Below, in pieces: positions 1-5,740 of a stretch of 13,919 nucleotides of DNA. The position numbers and the translations under genes are program-made. Where the stretch lies: NCBI GenBank assembly GCA_963557065.1, contig CAUWCT010000032.1, forward strand, positions 1 to 13,919. Reading direction: 5' to 3'. The stretch's first letter is position 1. Each line of letters starts with the position of its first letter. This stretch comes from UMGS1370 sp963557065 (GTDB lineage Bacteria; Bacillota; Clostridia; Lachnospirales; Lachnospiraceae). The notes under the pieces are model-generated. The model saw only the letters and a list, made by a program, of their open reading frames with translations, searched no databases and had not been told where the DNA came from.

Positions 1-44
1 ACAATAGAAAATATGATAGATAGAGAAAATCTATAATGAAATAT

Positions 45-95
45 AAAACCATGCTGCTTCTTTTTATAAGGATAAGTATCATGGTTTTGTTTGTT
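45..95 (+). terminator. possible terminator hairpin
   Basis: AAAACCATG (45-53) pairs perfectly with CATGGTTTT (80-88), followed by GTTTGTTG. The 26-base loop is long and the T-run is interrupted, so this is only a plausible end for a gene upstream of the window. Confidence 0.35.
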
Positions 96-112
96 GTATT
101 TCAATGCAGCTA

Positions 113-142
113 TTTACTTTACTAAACTGACAATGATATAAT
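113..142 (+). promoter_or_regulatory. sigma-A type promoter for the GNAT gene
   Basis: A perfect TATAAT lies at 137-142 with a partial -35 (TTTACT, 113-118) 18 bases upstream. It sits 70 bases before the ATG at 212 and would give a roughly 60-base leader. The strength of the -35 box is uncertain. Confidence 0.45.
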
Positions 143-211
143 TAGCATTGATTTTAAAAGAGATTATCAGATTGAAGTACAAGGGAATACTTCTAAGTTA
201 CGGAGAAAAAC

Positions 212-652
212 ATGATTATTACAGTGGACAGAACGAACTTATTACAAGCTGCAACGATACATTCAATTTCATGGAAAGAGTCACATCGTTCTTTTTGTGT
301 GCCAGATTTTGTCGAGATGCACACACCCGAAAGGCAGCAGGAATACATGCGAAACAAGATAAATTGCGGAAGCAGGTTTTATATGCTGGTTGAAAATATG
401 CCGGTTGGCGTTGTTTCAGTCAAAGAATGCCTGATTGAAGATCTTTATATTTTGCCAGATAAACAGAAAATGGGCTATGGCACGAAGTTACTGCAATTTG
501 CTATTGAGCAATGTATTGGCATCCCTACTCTATGGATACTCGAAAGCAATACCAATGCAAAACGGTTGTATCAAAAAATGGGATTTCAAGAAACAGGAAA
601 AATTCGCGCAATCACAGAGGGGCTTGATGAGATTGAACTTTCACTAATATAA
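212..652 (+). CDS. GNAT family N-acetyltransferase
   Basis: A 146-aa single-domain GNAT protein, which would transfer an acetyl group from acetyl-CoA to an unknown amine. The acetyl-CoA pyrophosphate loop is seen as QKMGYGTKLL near residues 84-93 (the Q/R-x-x-G-x-G/A motif), preceded by the beta-4 strand IEDLYILPD. The usual late GNAT segment NTNAKRLYQKMGFQETG follows near residues 112-126. The length is normal for the family. The ATG at 212 is preceded by GGAG about 7 bases upstream. It opens the co-directional accessory run. The substrate cannot be inferred from the sequence; antibiotic or amino-acid acetylation are both possible. Confidence 0.9.
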   Translation: MIITVDRTNLLQAATIHSISWKESHRSFCVPDFVEMHTPERQQEYMRNKINCGSRFYMLVENMPVGVVSVKECLIEDLYILPDKQKMGYGTKLLQFAIEQCIGIPTLWILESNTNAKRLYQKMGFQETGKIRAITEGLDEIELSLI

Positions 653-1020
653 CTTAGAATTGTATGTGCAGGTGATGAGGAACTTGCTCCTTTCTTGCCA
701 ATGATAGAAACCTGCAAAATTACAGAAAAGGCTATGCTTAAATTCTGGAGTTGCAGGGGGGATGAATCTAAAACTCCAAATATTTGATACGGTTATCTCG
801 ACAGAAGTTTGCTACCATGACGTAGCAGAAGATATTTTCTCTGTTATCTGTAAATATGGAAACAGCAAGTATCGCCCATGTATGCTACGTAAACAGGATA
901 CCATTTATTTCGGTTCGATGTATAACAGACACAGCTTCTCATAACGGCAATGAACATTTTGAAGAAAATAGTATGAAAGCTTCTGAAACAGCGGCAGAGA
1001 TTAAAAAGAGGGAGAAATAA
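653..1020 (+). pseudogene. MTA/SAH nucleosidase-like (phosphorylase superfamily) remnant
   Basis: Three fragments of one protein occur in order in three different frames. Fragment 1 (from 653) contains VCAGDEELAPFLPMIE and AMLKF, like the N-terminus of 5'-methylthioadenosine/S-adenosylhomocysteine nucleosidases. Fragment 2 (about 765-842) contains DTVISTEVCYHDVAEDI, the mid-protein strand and loop of that family. Fragment 3 (853-1020) contains NMETASIAHVCYVNRIPF and then SVRCITDTASHNGNEHFEEN, matching the catalytic-region Met-Glu and the late Ser/Thr-Asp. The spans between fragments are missing, there is no start codon, and the frames disagree, so this is a decayed gene with at least two internal deletions. 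The family assignment is from recalled motifs, not a search. The ribosome binding site of the next gene lies in its tail. Confidence 0.75.
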
Positions 1021-1024
1021 ATAT

Positions 1025-1657
1025 ATGAAGTATCTGTATCTCCATGGGTTAGGACAAACTTCAGATAGTTGGAACAGGGTAATAAAAGAAACGAACGTAT
1101 CCGATGACAGCATTTGTATCAGTTTAACCAAGATGATAAAAAACAGAGCGGCAACATACAGGGAACTTTACGCTTCTTTTATAAAGGTATGTGAGGAACA
1201 AAAGGAAGAGATGGTTCTTTGCGGGCTTTCTCTGGGAGGTGTGCTGGCGCTTAACTATGCAATCGATTACCCGCAGAAAGTAAAAGCATTGATTTTGATT
1301 GCAGTACCATATAAAATGCCAAAAAAGTTATTGAAAATTCAAAATATACTGTTTCACCTTATGCCTGAATCCATGTTTTGGCAGACCGGCTTTGGAAAAG
1401 CGGATGTTATCAGTCTGTGCAGAACCATGGCAGATCTGGATTTTTACGGTTCGTTGCAGCAGATTTCCTGTCCGGTGCTGCTGGTTTGCGGCGAAAAGGA
1501 TTATATAAATAAAAAAGCTTCAAAAGAACTTGCCAGTTATTTAAGCCATGCCAGTTTTCGGGAACTTCCAAGGACAGGCCACGAAGCAAATCTGGAGTCT
1601 CCAGAACAACTGTCTGCGGTATTGCAGGGGTTTTACGAAAAGATAGAATCAGACTGA
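1025..1657 (+). CDS. alpha/beta hydrolase
   Basis: A 210-aa cytosolic alpha/beta-hydrolase-fold protein. The N-terminal HGLG (residues 7-10) fits the oxyanion-hole loop. The nucleophile elbow is GLSLGG with Ser69. The acid is probably Asp159 in CGEKDYI and the base His186 in RTGHEANLESPEQ, so the triad is complete. It is shorter than most members (250-300 aa) because the cap domain is small. The ATG at 1025 follows GGGAG by about 10 bases, and that site lies inside the tail of the decayed nucleosidase. The substrate is unknown; esterase or ester/thioester hydrolase roles are typical. It may be read from the same upstream promoter as the GNAT gene, since no clear promoter is seen before it. 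Confidence 0.9.
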   Translation: MKYLYLHGLGQTSDSWNRVIKETNVSDDSICISLTKMIKNRAATYRELYASFIKVCEEQKEEMVLCGLSLGGVLALNYAIDYPQKVKALILIAVPYKMPKKLLKIQNILFHLMPESMFWQTGFGKADVISLCRTMADLDFYGSLQQISCPVLLVCGEKDYINKKASKELASYLSHASFRELPRTGHEANLESPEQLSAVLQGFYEKIESD

Positions 1658-1675
1658 AGTTGTGGAGATAAGATC

Positions 1676-1849
1676 ATGAGATAACATATTACAGTAATAT
1701 AGTATAATCCGTTATGGAAAAGAAAATATGAGGAAGAAGTCTTACTGATTAAGGAAATTCTTGCAGATAATTGCATTGCAGCTTATCATATTGGAAGCAC
1801 ATCAGTACTAGGTCTGGCAGCAAAACCGGTAATTGATATGTTGGAATGA
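1676..1849 (+). pseudogene. GrpB/UPF0157 family remnant
   Basis: After a GGAGA ribosome binding site, ATG at 1676 opens a frame that reads like the N-terminus of GrpB-family (nucleotidyltransferase-like) proteins: HITVI, then YNPLWKRKYEEE, then HIGSTSVLGLAAKPVIDM. Codon 3 is TAA and codon 9 is TAG, and the frame ends at TGA (1847-1849) after the KPVID motif, where a full protein would continue for over 100 residues. The gene has both early nonsense changes and a 3' truncation. The frame stays consistent from the ATG, so the motif match is not a chance frame. Confidence 0.75.
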
Positions 1850-1868
1850 TAAGTGAGGGAGGACTATT

Positions 1869-2117
1869 ATGAACGCAGTTAGAATGATTTTATGTGGAAA
1901 TGTTGAAGATAGCAGAATTAACCCAGGTGAAAAAGTAGGAGTAGTATCAGTGGTTTTTGTTTCTACAGAAGAGGAAAACATCAAGAATAAACTTAAAGAA
2001 TTACAAGATAAAAATCCTGAAAATTTTTATATGGAATACGTTACGCCATTAGATATTGACTTAACAAGTTTCGAGCATTATCCATCGATTGAAATATCAA
2101 AAGACGATTTAAAATGA
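1869..2117 (+). CDS. hypothetical 82-aa protein
   Basis: A small acidic protein with no family I recognise. A strong site (GGGAGG, 6 bases before the ATG) supports translation. Predicted layout: a beta strand (AVRMILCGNV), a second (GVVSVVFVSTEEE), a charged helix (IKNKLKELQDK) and a C-terminal segment ending ISKDDLK. No signal peptide or membrane segment is seen. The alternating beta-alpha layout suggests a small globular cytosolic protein. It directly follows the GrpB remnant and belongs to the same co-directional run. Confidence 0.75.
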   Translation: MNAVRMILCGNVEDSRINPGEKVGVVSVVFVSTEEENIKNKLKELQDKNPENFYMEYVTPLDIDLTSFEHYPSIEISKDDLK

Positions 2118-2182
2118 CAGTTCTCAGCGTATAGACCAGGAAAAGAAGGATAAAATCAGAGATTGGGAAGGCAAATGAACGC

Positions 2183-2611
2183 ATGAGCAGTATGAAAAAT
2201 AAAATTATATTCTATGACTCAAATGGAAAAATAGAAAACATAATGGAATTAAATTCGACAAATTTAGAAAAAATTAACGGCATGATGACACGCTGTACAA
2301 TGATTGATGGAACAAAAATAACAGGATTGGCAGATCCTTTCAAGACGTGTGAAAATAATTCTATAAATACAACGGTACAAGATTATATTTATTTAAATAC
2401 GTGGGATAGTTTAGATGAAACAACACATCAATTAATTGATACAGATATGGGAAAATACAGCCAAACGCATACTATGGTATATATCAAAGAAATTATAAGT
2501 GTTGAATCGATTTTACATAGCAATCCCAGGTGGGGAGGATTACTTACAAATCGATTTGAAGTTGTGGAGGAAGAAGTGAATGATTGGTACAGTTGTGAAA
2601 GTGACAGTTGA
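2183..2611 (+). CDS. hypothetical 142-aa protein, possibly small beta-barrel
   Basis: A soluble protein I do not recognise. Residues from about 25 onward (INGMMTRCTMIDGTKITG) read like a beta-rich segment, and conserved-looking blocks VYIKEIISVESIL and NPRWGGLL lie near the C-terminus. An Sm/SH3-like barrel is a guess only. The start could be ATG 2183 or ATG 2192; GGAAGG at 2165-2170 is a little far from either. Its last 32 bases overlap the start of the pyrophosphatase-like gene in another frame, which suggests either coupling or a 3' extension caused by loss of an earlier stop codon. Confidence 0.7.
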   Translation: MSSMKNKIIFYDSNGKIENIMELNSTNLEKINGMMTRCTMIDGTKITGLADPFKTCENNSINTTVQDYIYLNTWDSLDETTHQLIDTDMGKYSQTHTMVYIKEIISVESILHSNPRWGGLLTNRFEVVEEEVNDWYSCESDS

Positions 2612-2915
2612 TAGACCATTAGGAAGCTATCATCCAGAACACAAGGATATGTATTATCCGATAAACTATGGGTATGTTGAAGGAATTATTGCTCCTGATG
2701 GAGAAGAACAGGATGCATATATTCTTGGAGTAAACGAGCCGGTAAAAGAGTTTACAGGAAAAATAATTGCAATTATTCATCGATATGATGATGTAGAAGA
2801 AAAGTGGGTTGTAGCACCAGAGAATTGTAATTTCAACAAAGAAGAAATATTAAAACAGGTCTATTTTCAAGAACAATATTTCCAATCAGAAATTCGTATG
2901 CAGCTTCCAGTTTAA
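2580..2915 (+). CDS. inorganic pyrophosphatase-like protein (short)
   Basis: A 111-aa protein resembling a class I (soluble) inorganic pyrophosphatase, which splits pyrophosphate into two phosphates with Mg2+. Visible family signatures are YPINYGYVEG near residues 26-35 and DGEEQDAYILG, equivalent to the DGDPLD metal-binding loop, with the first and last Asp kept. HRYDDVEEKWVVAPE fits the second acidic segment, but the spacing is two residues shorter than in E. coli Ppa, so one metal ligand may be absent. It is far shorter than the usual 165-180 aa and lacks the C-terminal helix region. GGAGGAAG precedes the ATG by about 6 bases. True pyrophosphatase activity is uncertain; homologues of this size are commonly annotated this way. 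Confidence 0.75.
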   Translation: MIGTVVKVTVDRPLGSYHPEHKDMYYPINYGYVEGIIAPDGEEQDAYILGVNEPVKEFTGKIIAIIHRYDDVEEKWVVAPENCNFNKEEILKQVYFQEQYFQSEIRMQLPV

Positions 2916-2928
2916 GGAGTCAAATAAA

Positions 2929-3291
2929 ATGAAACTAAAGAATATTTTAATAGTTGTGAAAGATATTGAAAAATCGAAACAATTCTATCATGATCTGTTT
3001 GGCCTTGACGTAGTGCTTGACAATGATGGCAATGTGATTTTGACAGAAGGGCTTGTACTTCAGGACGAAAAAATCTGGAAAGAATTTTTAGAAAAAGACA
3101 GTATTCCGGAAAGCAATTCCTGTGAACTGTACTTTGAAGAACACGATATAGAAACATTTGTTCAAAAATTAGAAAATTTATATCCTTCCGTCCGGTATGT
3201 AAACCGTCTTATGACGCATAGCTGGGGACAAAAGGCAGTTCGCTTTTACGATTTGGACGGTAACTTAATTGAAGTAGGAACGCCTATGTAA
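2929..3291 (+). CDS. VOC family protein (glyoxalase/dioxygenase fold)
   Basis: A 120-aa protein of the vicinal-oxygen-chelate fold. The opening ILIVVKDIEKSKQFYHDLFGLDV is the standard first beta-alpha-beta unit. ELYFEEHDIETFVQKL and the closing VRFYDLDGNLIEVG give the second unit, with Glu residues in the positions that often bind metal. The length is typical of single-domain bleomycin-resistance or glyoxalase-like proteins. GGAG lies about 9 bases before the ATG, and the gene starts 13 bases after the pyrophosphatase-like gene, so the two are probably co-transcribed. The substrate cannot be read from the sequence. Confidence 0.9.
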   Translation: MKLKNILIVVKDIEKSKQFYHDLFGLDVVLDNDGNVILTEGLVLQDEKIWKEFLEKDSIPESNSCELYFEEHDIETFVQKLENLYPSVRYVNRLMTHSWGQKAVRFYDLDGNLIEVGTPM

Positions 3292-3349
3292 TACGAAAAA
3301 TTTATCAAAAGCAGGGCTTTTAGGAAATAGAAAAGGAGAGGAAAACTGC

Positions 3350-4378
3350 ATGAAAATAGTAAAGGTGGAAGCCAGAACTGCCGGATTGATGGAACAGTTA
3401 TTAAATGTATGGGAAAGTTCTGTGAGAGCGACTCATTTATTTTTATCAGATAACGAAATACGGAATATTAAGCAGTATGTTCCCCAGGCTTTAAAGAACG
3501 TTCCTGTTCTGGTGGTTGCAGAAAATGAAAACAAAGAGCCGGTGGGATTCATGGGAGCTGCAGATAAAATGCTGGAAATGTTATTTATTTCCAATGAAAG
3601 CAGAGGGCAGGGGATTGGAAAACAGCTGCTGCAATACGGGATTGAGAACTATTCCCTAAATGAACTTGCAGTAAATGAACAAAATCCTCTGGCAAAAGGT
3701 TTTTATGAACACATGGGATTTGAGGTTTATAAACGAACGGAACTGGATGAACAGGGAAATCCATATCCCTTACTGTATATGAAAAAAATTAATAATAGGA
3801 ATACACCCAGATTAGAAACAAAACGATTGATTTTAAGAAAATTTACAGAGCAGGATATGGAAGCTCTTTTTCTTATCTTGAAAGATGAAGAAGTGAACCG
3901 GTTTCTGCCCTGGTATCCGTTAAAGGATTTAGAAGAAACAACGAAATTTTACGAGGAACGCTATGCCTCTCAATATGCACAACCGCAGGCGTATGCCTAT
4001 GCCATCTGCCTGAAAGAAGATGACGTTCCCATTGGTTACATCAAGGTTGACATGGAAGAACACCATGATTTCGGTTATGGACTTCGCAAGGAGTTTTGGC
4101 ATAGAGGAATTGTTACAGAAGCAGCAATGGCTGTAGCAGAACAGGTAAAGAAAGACGGATTGCCCTATATTACAGCAACCCATGATAAAAATAATCCGAG
4201 AAGCGGCAACGTTATGAAAAAGATAGGCATGAAATACTGCTATTCCTATGAAGAACAATGGCAGCCAAAAGACATTCCGGTTATTTTCAGAATGTATCAG
4301 CTTAATTTCGATGGCAATACGGATTTCGTTTATAAAAAATATTGGGACGAGTCCAATAATCATTTTGTTGAGGAATGA
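3350..4378 (+). CDS. tandem double GNAT acetyltransferase fusion
   Basis: A 342-aa protein made of two complete GNAT domains. Domain 1 (residues about 1-146) is of the YjaB/putative-acetyltransferase type, with the CoA loop ESRGQGIGKQLL and the late motif NPLAKGFYEHMGFEVYKRT. Domain 2 (about 152-318) begins TPRLETKRLILRKFTEQD, the hallmark of RimJ/RimL-type N-acetyltransferases. It has a CoA loop near LRKEFWHRGIVTEAA and ends NPRSGNVMKKIGMKY. A short tail (DFVYKKYWDESN) follows. AGGAGAGG sits 8 bases before the ATG. Both domains keep their cofactor motifs, so both may be active. The linker is only about six residues, which suggests fusion of two neighbouring genes. The targets are unknown. 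Confidence 0.9.
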   Translation: MKIVKVEARTAGLMEQLLNVWESSVRATHLFLSDNEIRNIKQYVPQALKNVPVLVVAENENKEPVGFMGAADKMLEMLFISNESRGQGIGKQLLQYGIENYSLNELAVNEQNPLAKGFYEHMGFEVYKRTELDEQGNPYPLLYMKKINNRNTPRLETKRLILRKFTEQDMEALFLILKDEEVNRFLPWYPLKDLEETTKFYEERYASQYAQPQAYAYAICLKEDDVPIGYIKVDMEEHHDFGYGLRKEFWHRGIVTEAAMAVAEQVKKDGLPYITATHDKNNPRSGNVMKKIGMKYCYSYEEQWQPKDIPVIFRMYQLNFDGNTDFVYKKYWDESNNHFVEE

Positions 4379-4474
4379 ATGGAATCCAAAAGAGACAGGA
4401 AAAGGAATCTAAGATGAATTGATGACGGAGTTCCGGATGAAGCGGCATACTTATCTTCCAGATATCATATTATG
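4377..4474 (+). pseudogene. truncated duplicate of the 5' end of the gene at 7188
   Basis: 4377-4416 is identical over 40 bases to 7151-7190, covering the leader, ribosome binding site and ATG. 4417-4474 matches 7247-7304 with four mismatches. The 56 bases in between (7191-7246) are missing here, which shifts the frame: after ATG at 4414 the codons read Asn then TGA. Homology ends abruptly at 4474, where the relaxase fragment begins. This is the stub of a second copy of that gene, probably cut by the mobile element next to it. Confidence 0.85.
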
Positions 4475-4721
4475 CCCGTCCGGGTGGGTGCATACAATGG
4501 CTGGGTGTCCGGGGAAGTGTTCCCGGCAAAATTCCTCGCCCAATGCCTGCGCCCCGGTCGGGGGTCAAGCCGTTGTCTGTGCCGTCCCTTGGTTCAAAGC
4601 TGATGATATAGTGGTGGTTCTTTACGTTCTCCCGTTTCTGGTTTTTGCCATAGCGGAGATTTGCCCGCATACAAGCGGCAGCTGTAAGTTTTCGTGTAGA
4701 ATGCAAATATACCAACCTCAT
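4475..4721 (-). pseudogene. relaxase (MobA/VirD2-like) fragment, frameshifted
   Basis: On the minus strand the sequence reads ACMRANLRYGKNQKREN, then VKNHHYIISFEPRDGTDNGL and, after one frame change, RAQALGEEFCREHFPGHPA followed by IVCTHPDG. These are typical N-terminal relaxase segments of Firmicute mobilizable elements, which nick the transfer origin through an active-site Tyr and His cluster. The frame change is explained by one extra C in the CCCC run at 4552-4555. The fragment stops at THPDG, just before the expected metal-binding HVHIV histidines, at the junction with the duplicated gene stub. The N-terminus is also degenerate. It cannot make an active relaxase. Confidence 0.78.
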
Positions 4722-4849
4722 ATCTTTAGAAAGCCTTAAATTTTTAATGCCAACCTTAATACCAACAAAAATAAGGAACAGATTTGATAGAGAAATTACA
4801 AAATAGATAAGTTTAGAAAAAGGTGGGGATGAATTTCTTGCCCTTTGAA

Positions 4850-4990
4850 TTAGTTCTTTTCTTTTGACTTGTACTGCTCTTCTCCGGTTTCGATGAAAAG
4901 GATGAAATCGTTTATACTTTTTTCATCCCATCCAGCAGCCCGAAGTCCAATAATCAGTCTGGCCACTTCACTCATGTTCATAGTGCTCAT
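4850..4990 (-). CDS. 46-aa small protein of mobile-element type
   Basis: The minus-strand ATG at 4990 has AGGAG 5 bases upstream and opens a 46-codon frame: MSTMNMSEVARLIIGLRAAG, then WDEKSINDFILFIETGEEQY, then KSKEKN and stop. The pattern is two amphipathic helices, with a small residue-rich turn (RAAGW) between them, and a basic tail. No named family is recognised; small helical proteins of this kind are common beside XRE regulators in Firmicute mobile elements (inference). It lies 78 bases downstream of the XRE gene and has its own strong promoter with a candidate operator, so it is likely regulated by that protein. Confidence 0.65.
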   Translation of the reverse strand: MSTMNMSEVARLIIGLRAAGWDEKSINDFILFIETGEEQYKSKEKN

Positions 4991-5014
4991 AGTTCTCCTT
5001 TCTCCACTTCAGGG

Positions 5015-5042
5015 TACTTGTAAGTCGTTTTTCTTACAAGTA
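5015..5042 (-). repeat. perfect inverted repeat at the transcription start of the 46-aa gene
   Basis: TACTTGTAAG (5015-5024) and CTTACAAGTA (5033-5042) form 10-bp perfect arms with an 8-base loop. It begins directly downstream of the -10 box, so it could be an operator overlapping +1 or a hairpin at the extreme 5' end of the leader. Confidence 0.7.
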
Positions 5043-5043
5043 T

Positions 5044-5072
5044 ATAATAGCACCCTTTTTAGTGCTTTTCAA
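5044..5072 (-). promoter_or_regulatory. sigma-A promoter of the 46-aa gene
   Basis: On the minus strand TTGAAA (5072-5067) is followed by a 17-base spacer and TATTAT (5049-5044). The -35 overlaps the stop codon of the XRE gene. The spacer is almost entirely the candidate operator. Confidence 0.75.
5049..5066. promoter_or_regulatory. candidate operator site 1
   Basis: AGCACCCTTTTTAGTGCT is an 18-base site with symmetric arms AGCA...TGCT. It fills the -35/-10 spacer of the 46-aa gene promoter. It shares ARCA-CCCTTTT-N3-TGYT with the site at 5377. Confidence 0.6.
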
Positions 5073-5296
5073 AAGTATTTAATTTTTTCTTCATCAGTTG
5101 GTATTATTTCAATAATGTCTGAAGGCTGACATCTTAAAATGATACAGATTGTATTTATTGTATCTGTTGTAATTCCTTTACCGTTTCTTAGATTTTGCAT
5201 GGTTGATTCGCTTAATATCTTTTCATTCCGCATCCTTGTGGAAGTATAACCATGCTTTGACAATTCCCCTAAAATGTCTATTTTATAGAAAAACAT
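5069..5296 (-). CDS. XRE/Cro family helix-turn-helix regulator
   Basis: A 75-aa protein consisting almost only of a Cro/CI-type HTH domain. Residues about 8-30 form the first helices (LGELSKHGYTSTRMRNEKIL), then SESTMQNLRNGKGITTDTIN is the recognition-helix and following-helix segment, and TICIILRCQPSDIIEIIP is the classic last helix and turn. GGAGG lies 9 bases before the ATG. It has its own consensus promoter (5329-5357) that contains one half of the shared motif, with a full motif just upstream. I infer that it represses itself and the 46-aa gene. Such single-domain regulators are common in conjugative and mobilizable elements, which fits the adjacent relaxase and MobC fragments. Confidence 0.85.
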   Translation of the reverse strand: MFFYKIDILGELSKHGYTSTRMRNEKILSESTMQNLRNGKGITTDTINTICIILRCQPSDIIEIIPTDEEKIKYF

Positions 5297-5328
5297 CTTT
5301 TTTATCCTCCCTGCATGTTGTTTATTAC

Positions 5329-5357
5329 ATTATACAATGTAGACACTAAAAAGGCAA
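5329..5357 (-). promoter_or_regulatory. sigma-A promoter of the XRE gene, with operator half-site
   Basis: Minus-strand TTGCCT (5357-5352), a 17-base spacer and TATAAT (5334-5329). Plus-strand CACTAAAAAGG (5344-5354) overlaps the -35 and spacer. The same 11 bases occur in inverted orientation in the 46-aa gene promoter. Confidence 0.75.
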
Positions 5358-5376
5358 TTTAAAAATCCTTTAAAGA

Positions 5377-5394
5377 AACACCCTTTTAGATGTT
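5377..5394. promoter_or_regulatory. candidate operator site 2
   Basis: AACACCCTTTTAGATGTT has symmetric arms AACA...TGTT around a 10-base centre beginning CCCTTTT. It matches site 1 (5049-5066) in arm spacing and centre and lies about 20 bases upstream of the XRE -35 box. Confidence 0.5.
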
Positions 5395-5494
5395 GATAAG
5401 CACTGACTTTAGAGTTAATATGCAATTTATGTAGTAATCCTCCCTTGGTATCAGACGCCTGGTTTCATCAAGGACGGATTTCATGGTAAACCAG

Positions 5495-5740
5495 TCATTG
5501 CAAGACTTCATACTTGAGGGCTGCCAGTTCCGCCGCTGTCTCCCTTAGTTCCTTTACAAGCTGGGGATAGGATGTGTTGTATTCGTTTAAGCAGCGGGCA
5601 ATCTGATTTGAGTTGCCGCCGATTTTCCCGTACTCCGCAGCCAGCTTCCCGACAGCCAAAAGCAGTTTATCATTGACCGCCGACATATGGATAACGGGGC
5701 GTATGGCTGCTCGCCGGGCTGGCGTTCTCCCCCATACTCC
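5495..5740 (-). pseudogene. MobC-like mobilization protein fragment
   Basis: The minus-strand frame is open from just after a TAG (5743-5741) to TGA at 5495. It reads RRAAIRPVIHMSAVNDKLL, then AVGKLAAEYGKIGGNSNQIA, then RCLNEYNTSYPQLVKELRE. The GKIGGNxNQIAR block is the signature of MobC relaxosome accessory proteins, which help the relaxase open the transfer origin. The N-terminal DNA-binding part and start codon are missing, and the usual tail after EVLQ is absent. An internal ATG at 5686 gives 63 aa but has no ribosome binding site. I call it a fragment truncated at both ends. Together with the relaxase piece it shows that a mobilizable element once sat here. Confidence 0.75.

Noticed and set aside
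762..944. 60-aa plus-strand open frame with a G-rich site upstream
   Set aside because: Its first half is a nucleosidase-like fragment, and the rest is that family's next part in another frame; it is part of the decayed gene.
844..1131. 95-aa minus-strand open frame
   Set aside because: It is antisense to the nucleosidase remnant and the hydrolase start, has no ribosome binding site, and has a Cys/Phe-rich composition typical of a shadow frame.
1676..1705. Stop-codon recoding in the GrpB-like frame
   Set aside because: Two different stops (TAA and TAG) and a 3' truncation point to decay; no recoding structure is seen.
3929..4363. 144-aa minus-strand open frame
   Set aside because: It lies wholly within the second GNAT domain on the opposite strand; the GNAT motifs are decisive.
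4419..4739. 106-aa plus-strand open frame
   Set aside because: The minus strand carries recognisable relaxase motifs through this stretch; the plus frame is its shadow.
4700..4770. Three CCAAC-containing short direct repeats as iterons
   Set aside because: There are only three imperfect short copies with irregular spacing and no replication gene nearby.
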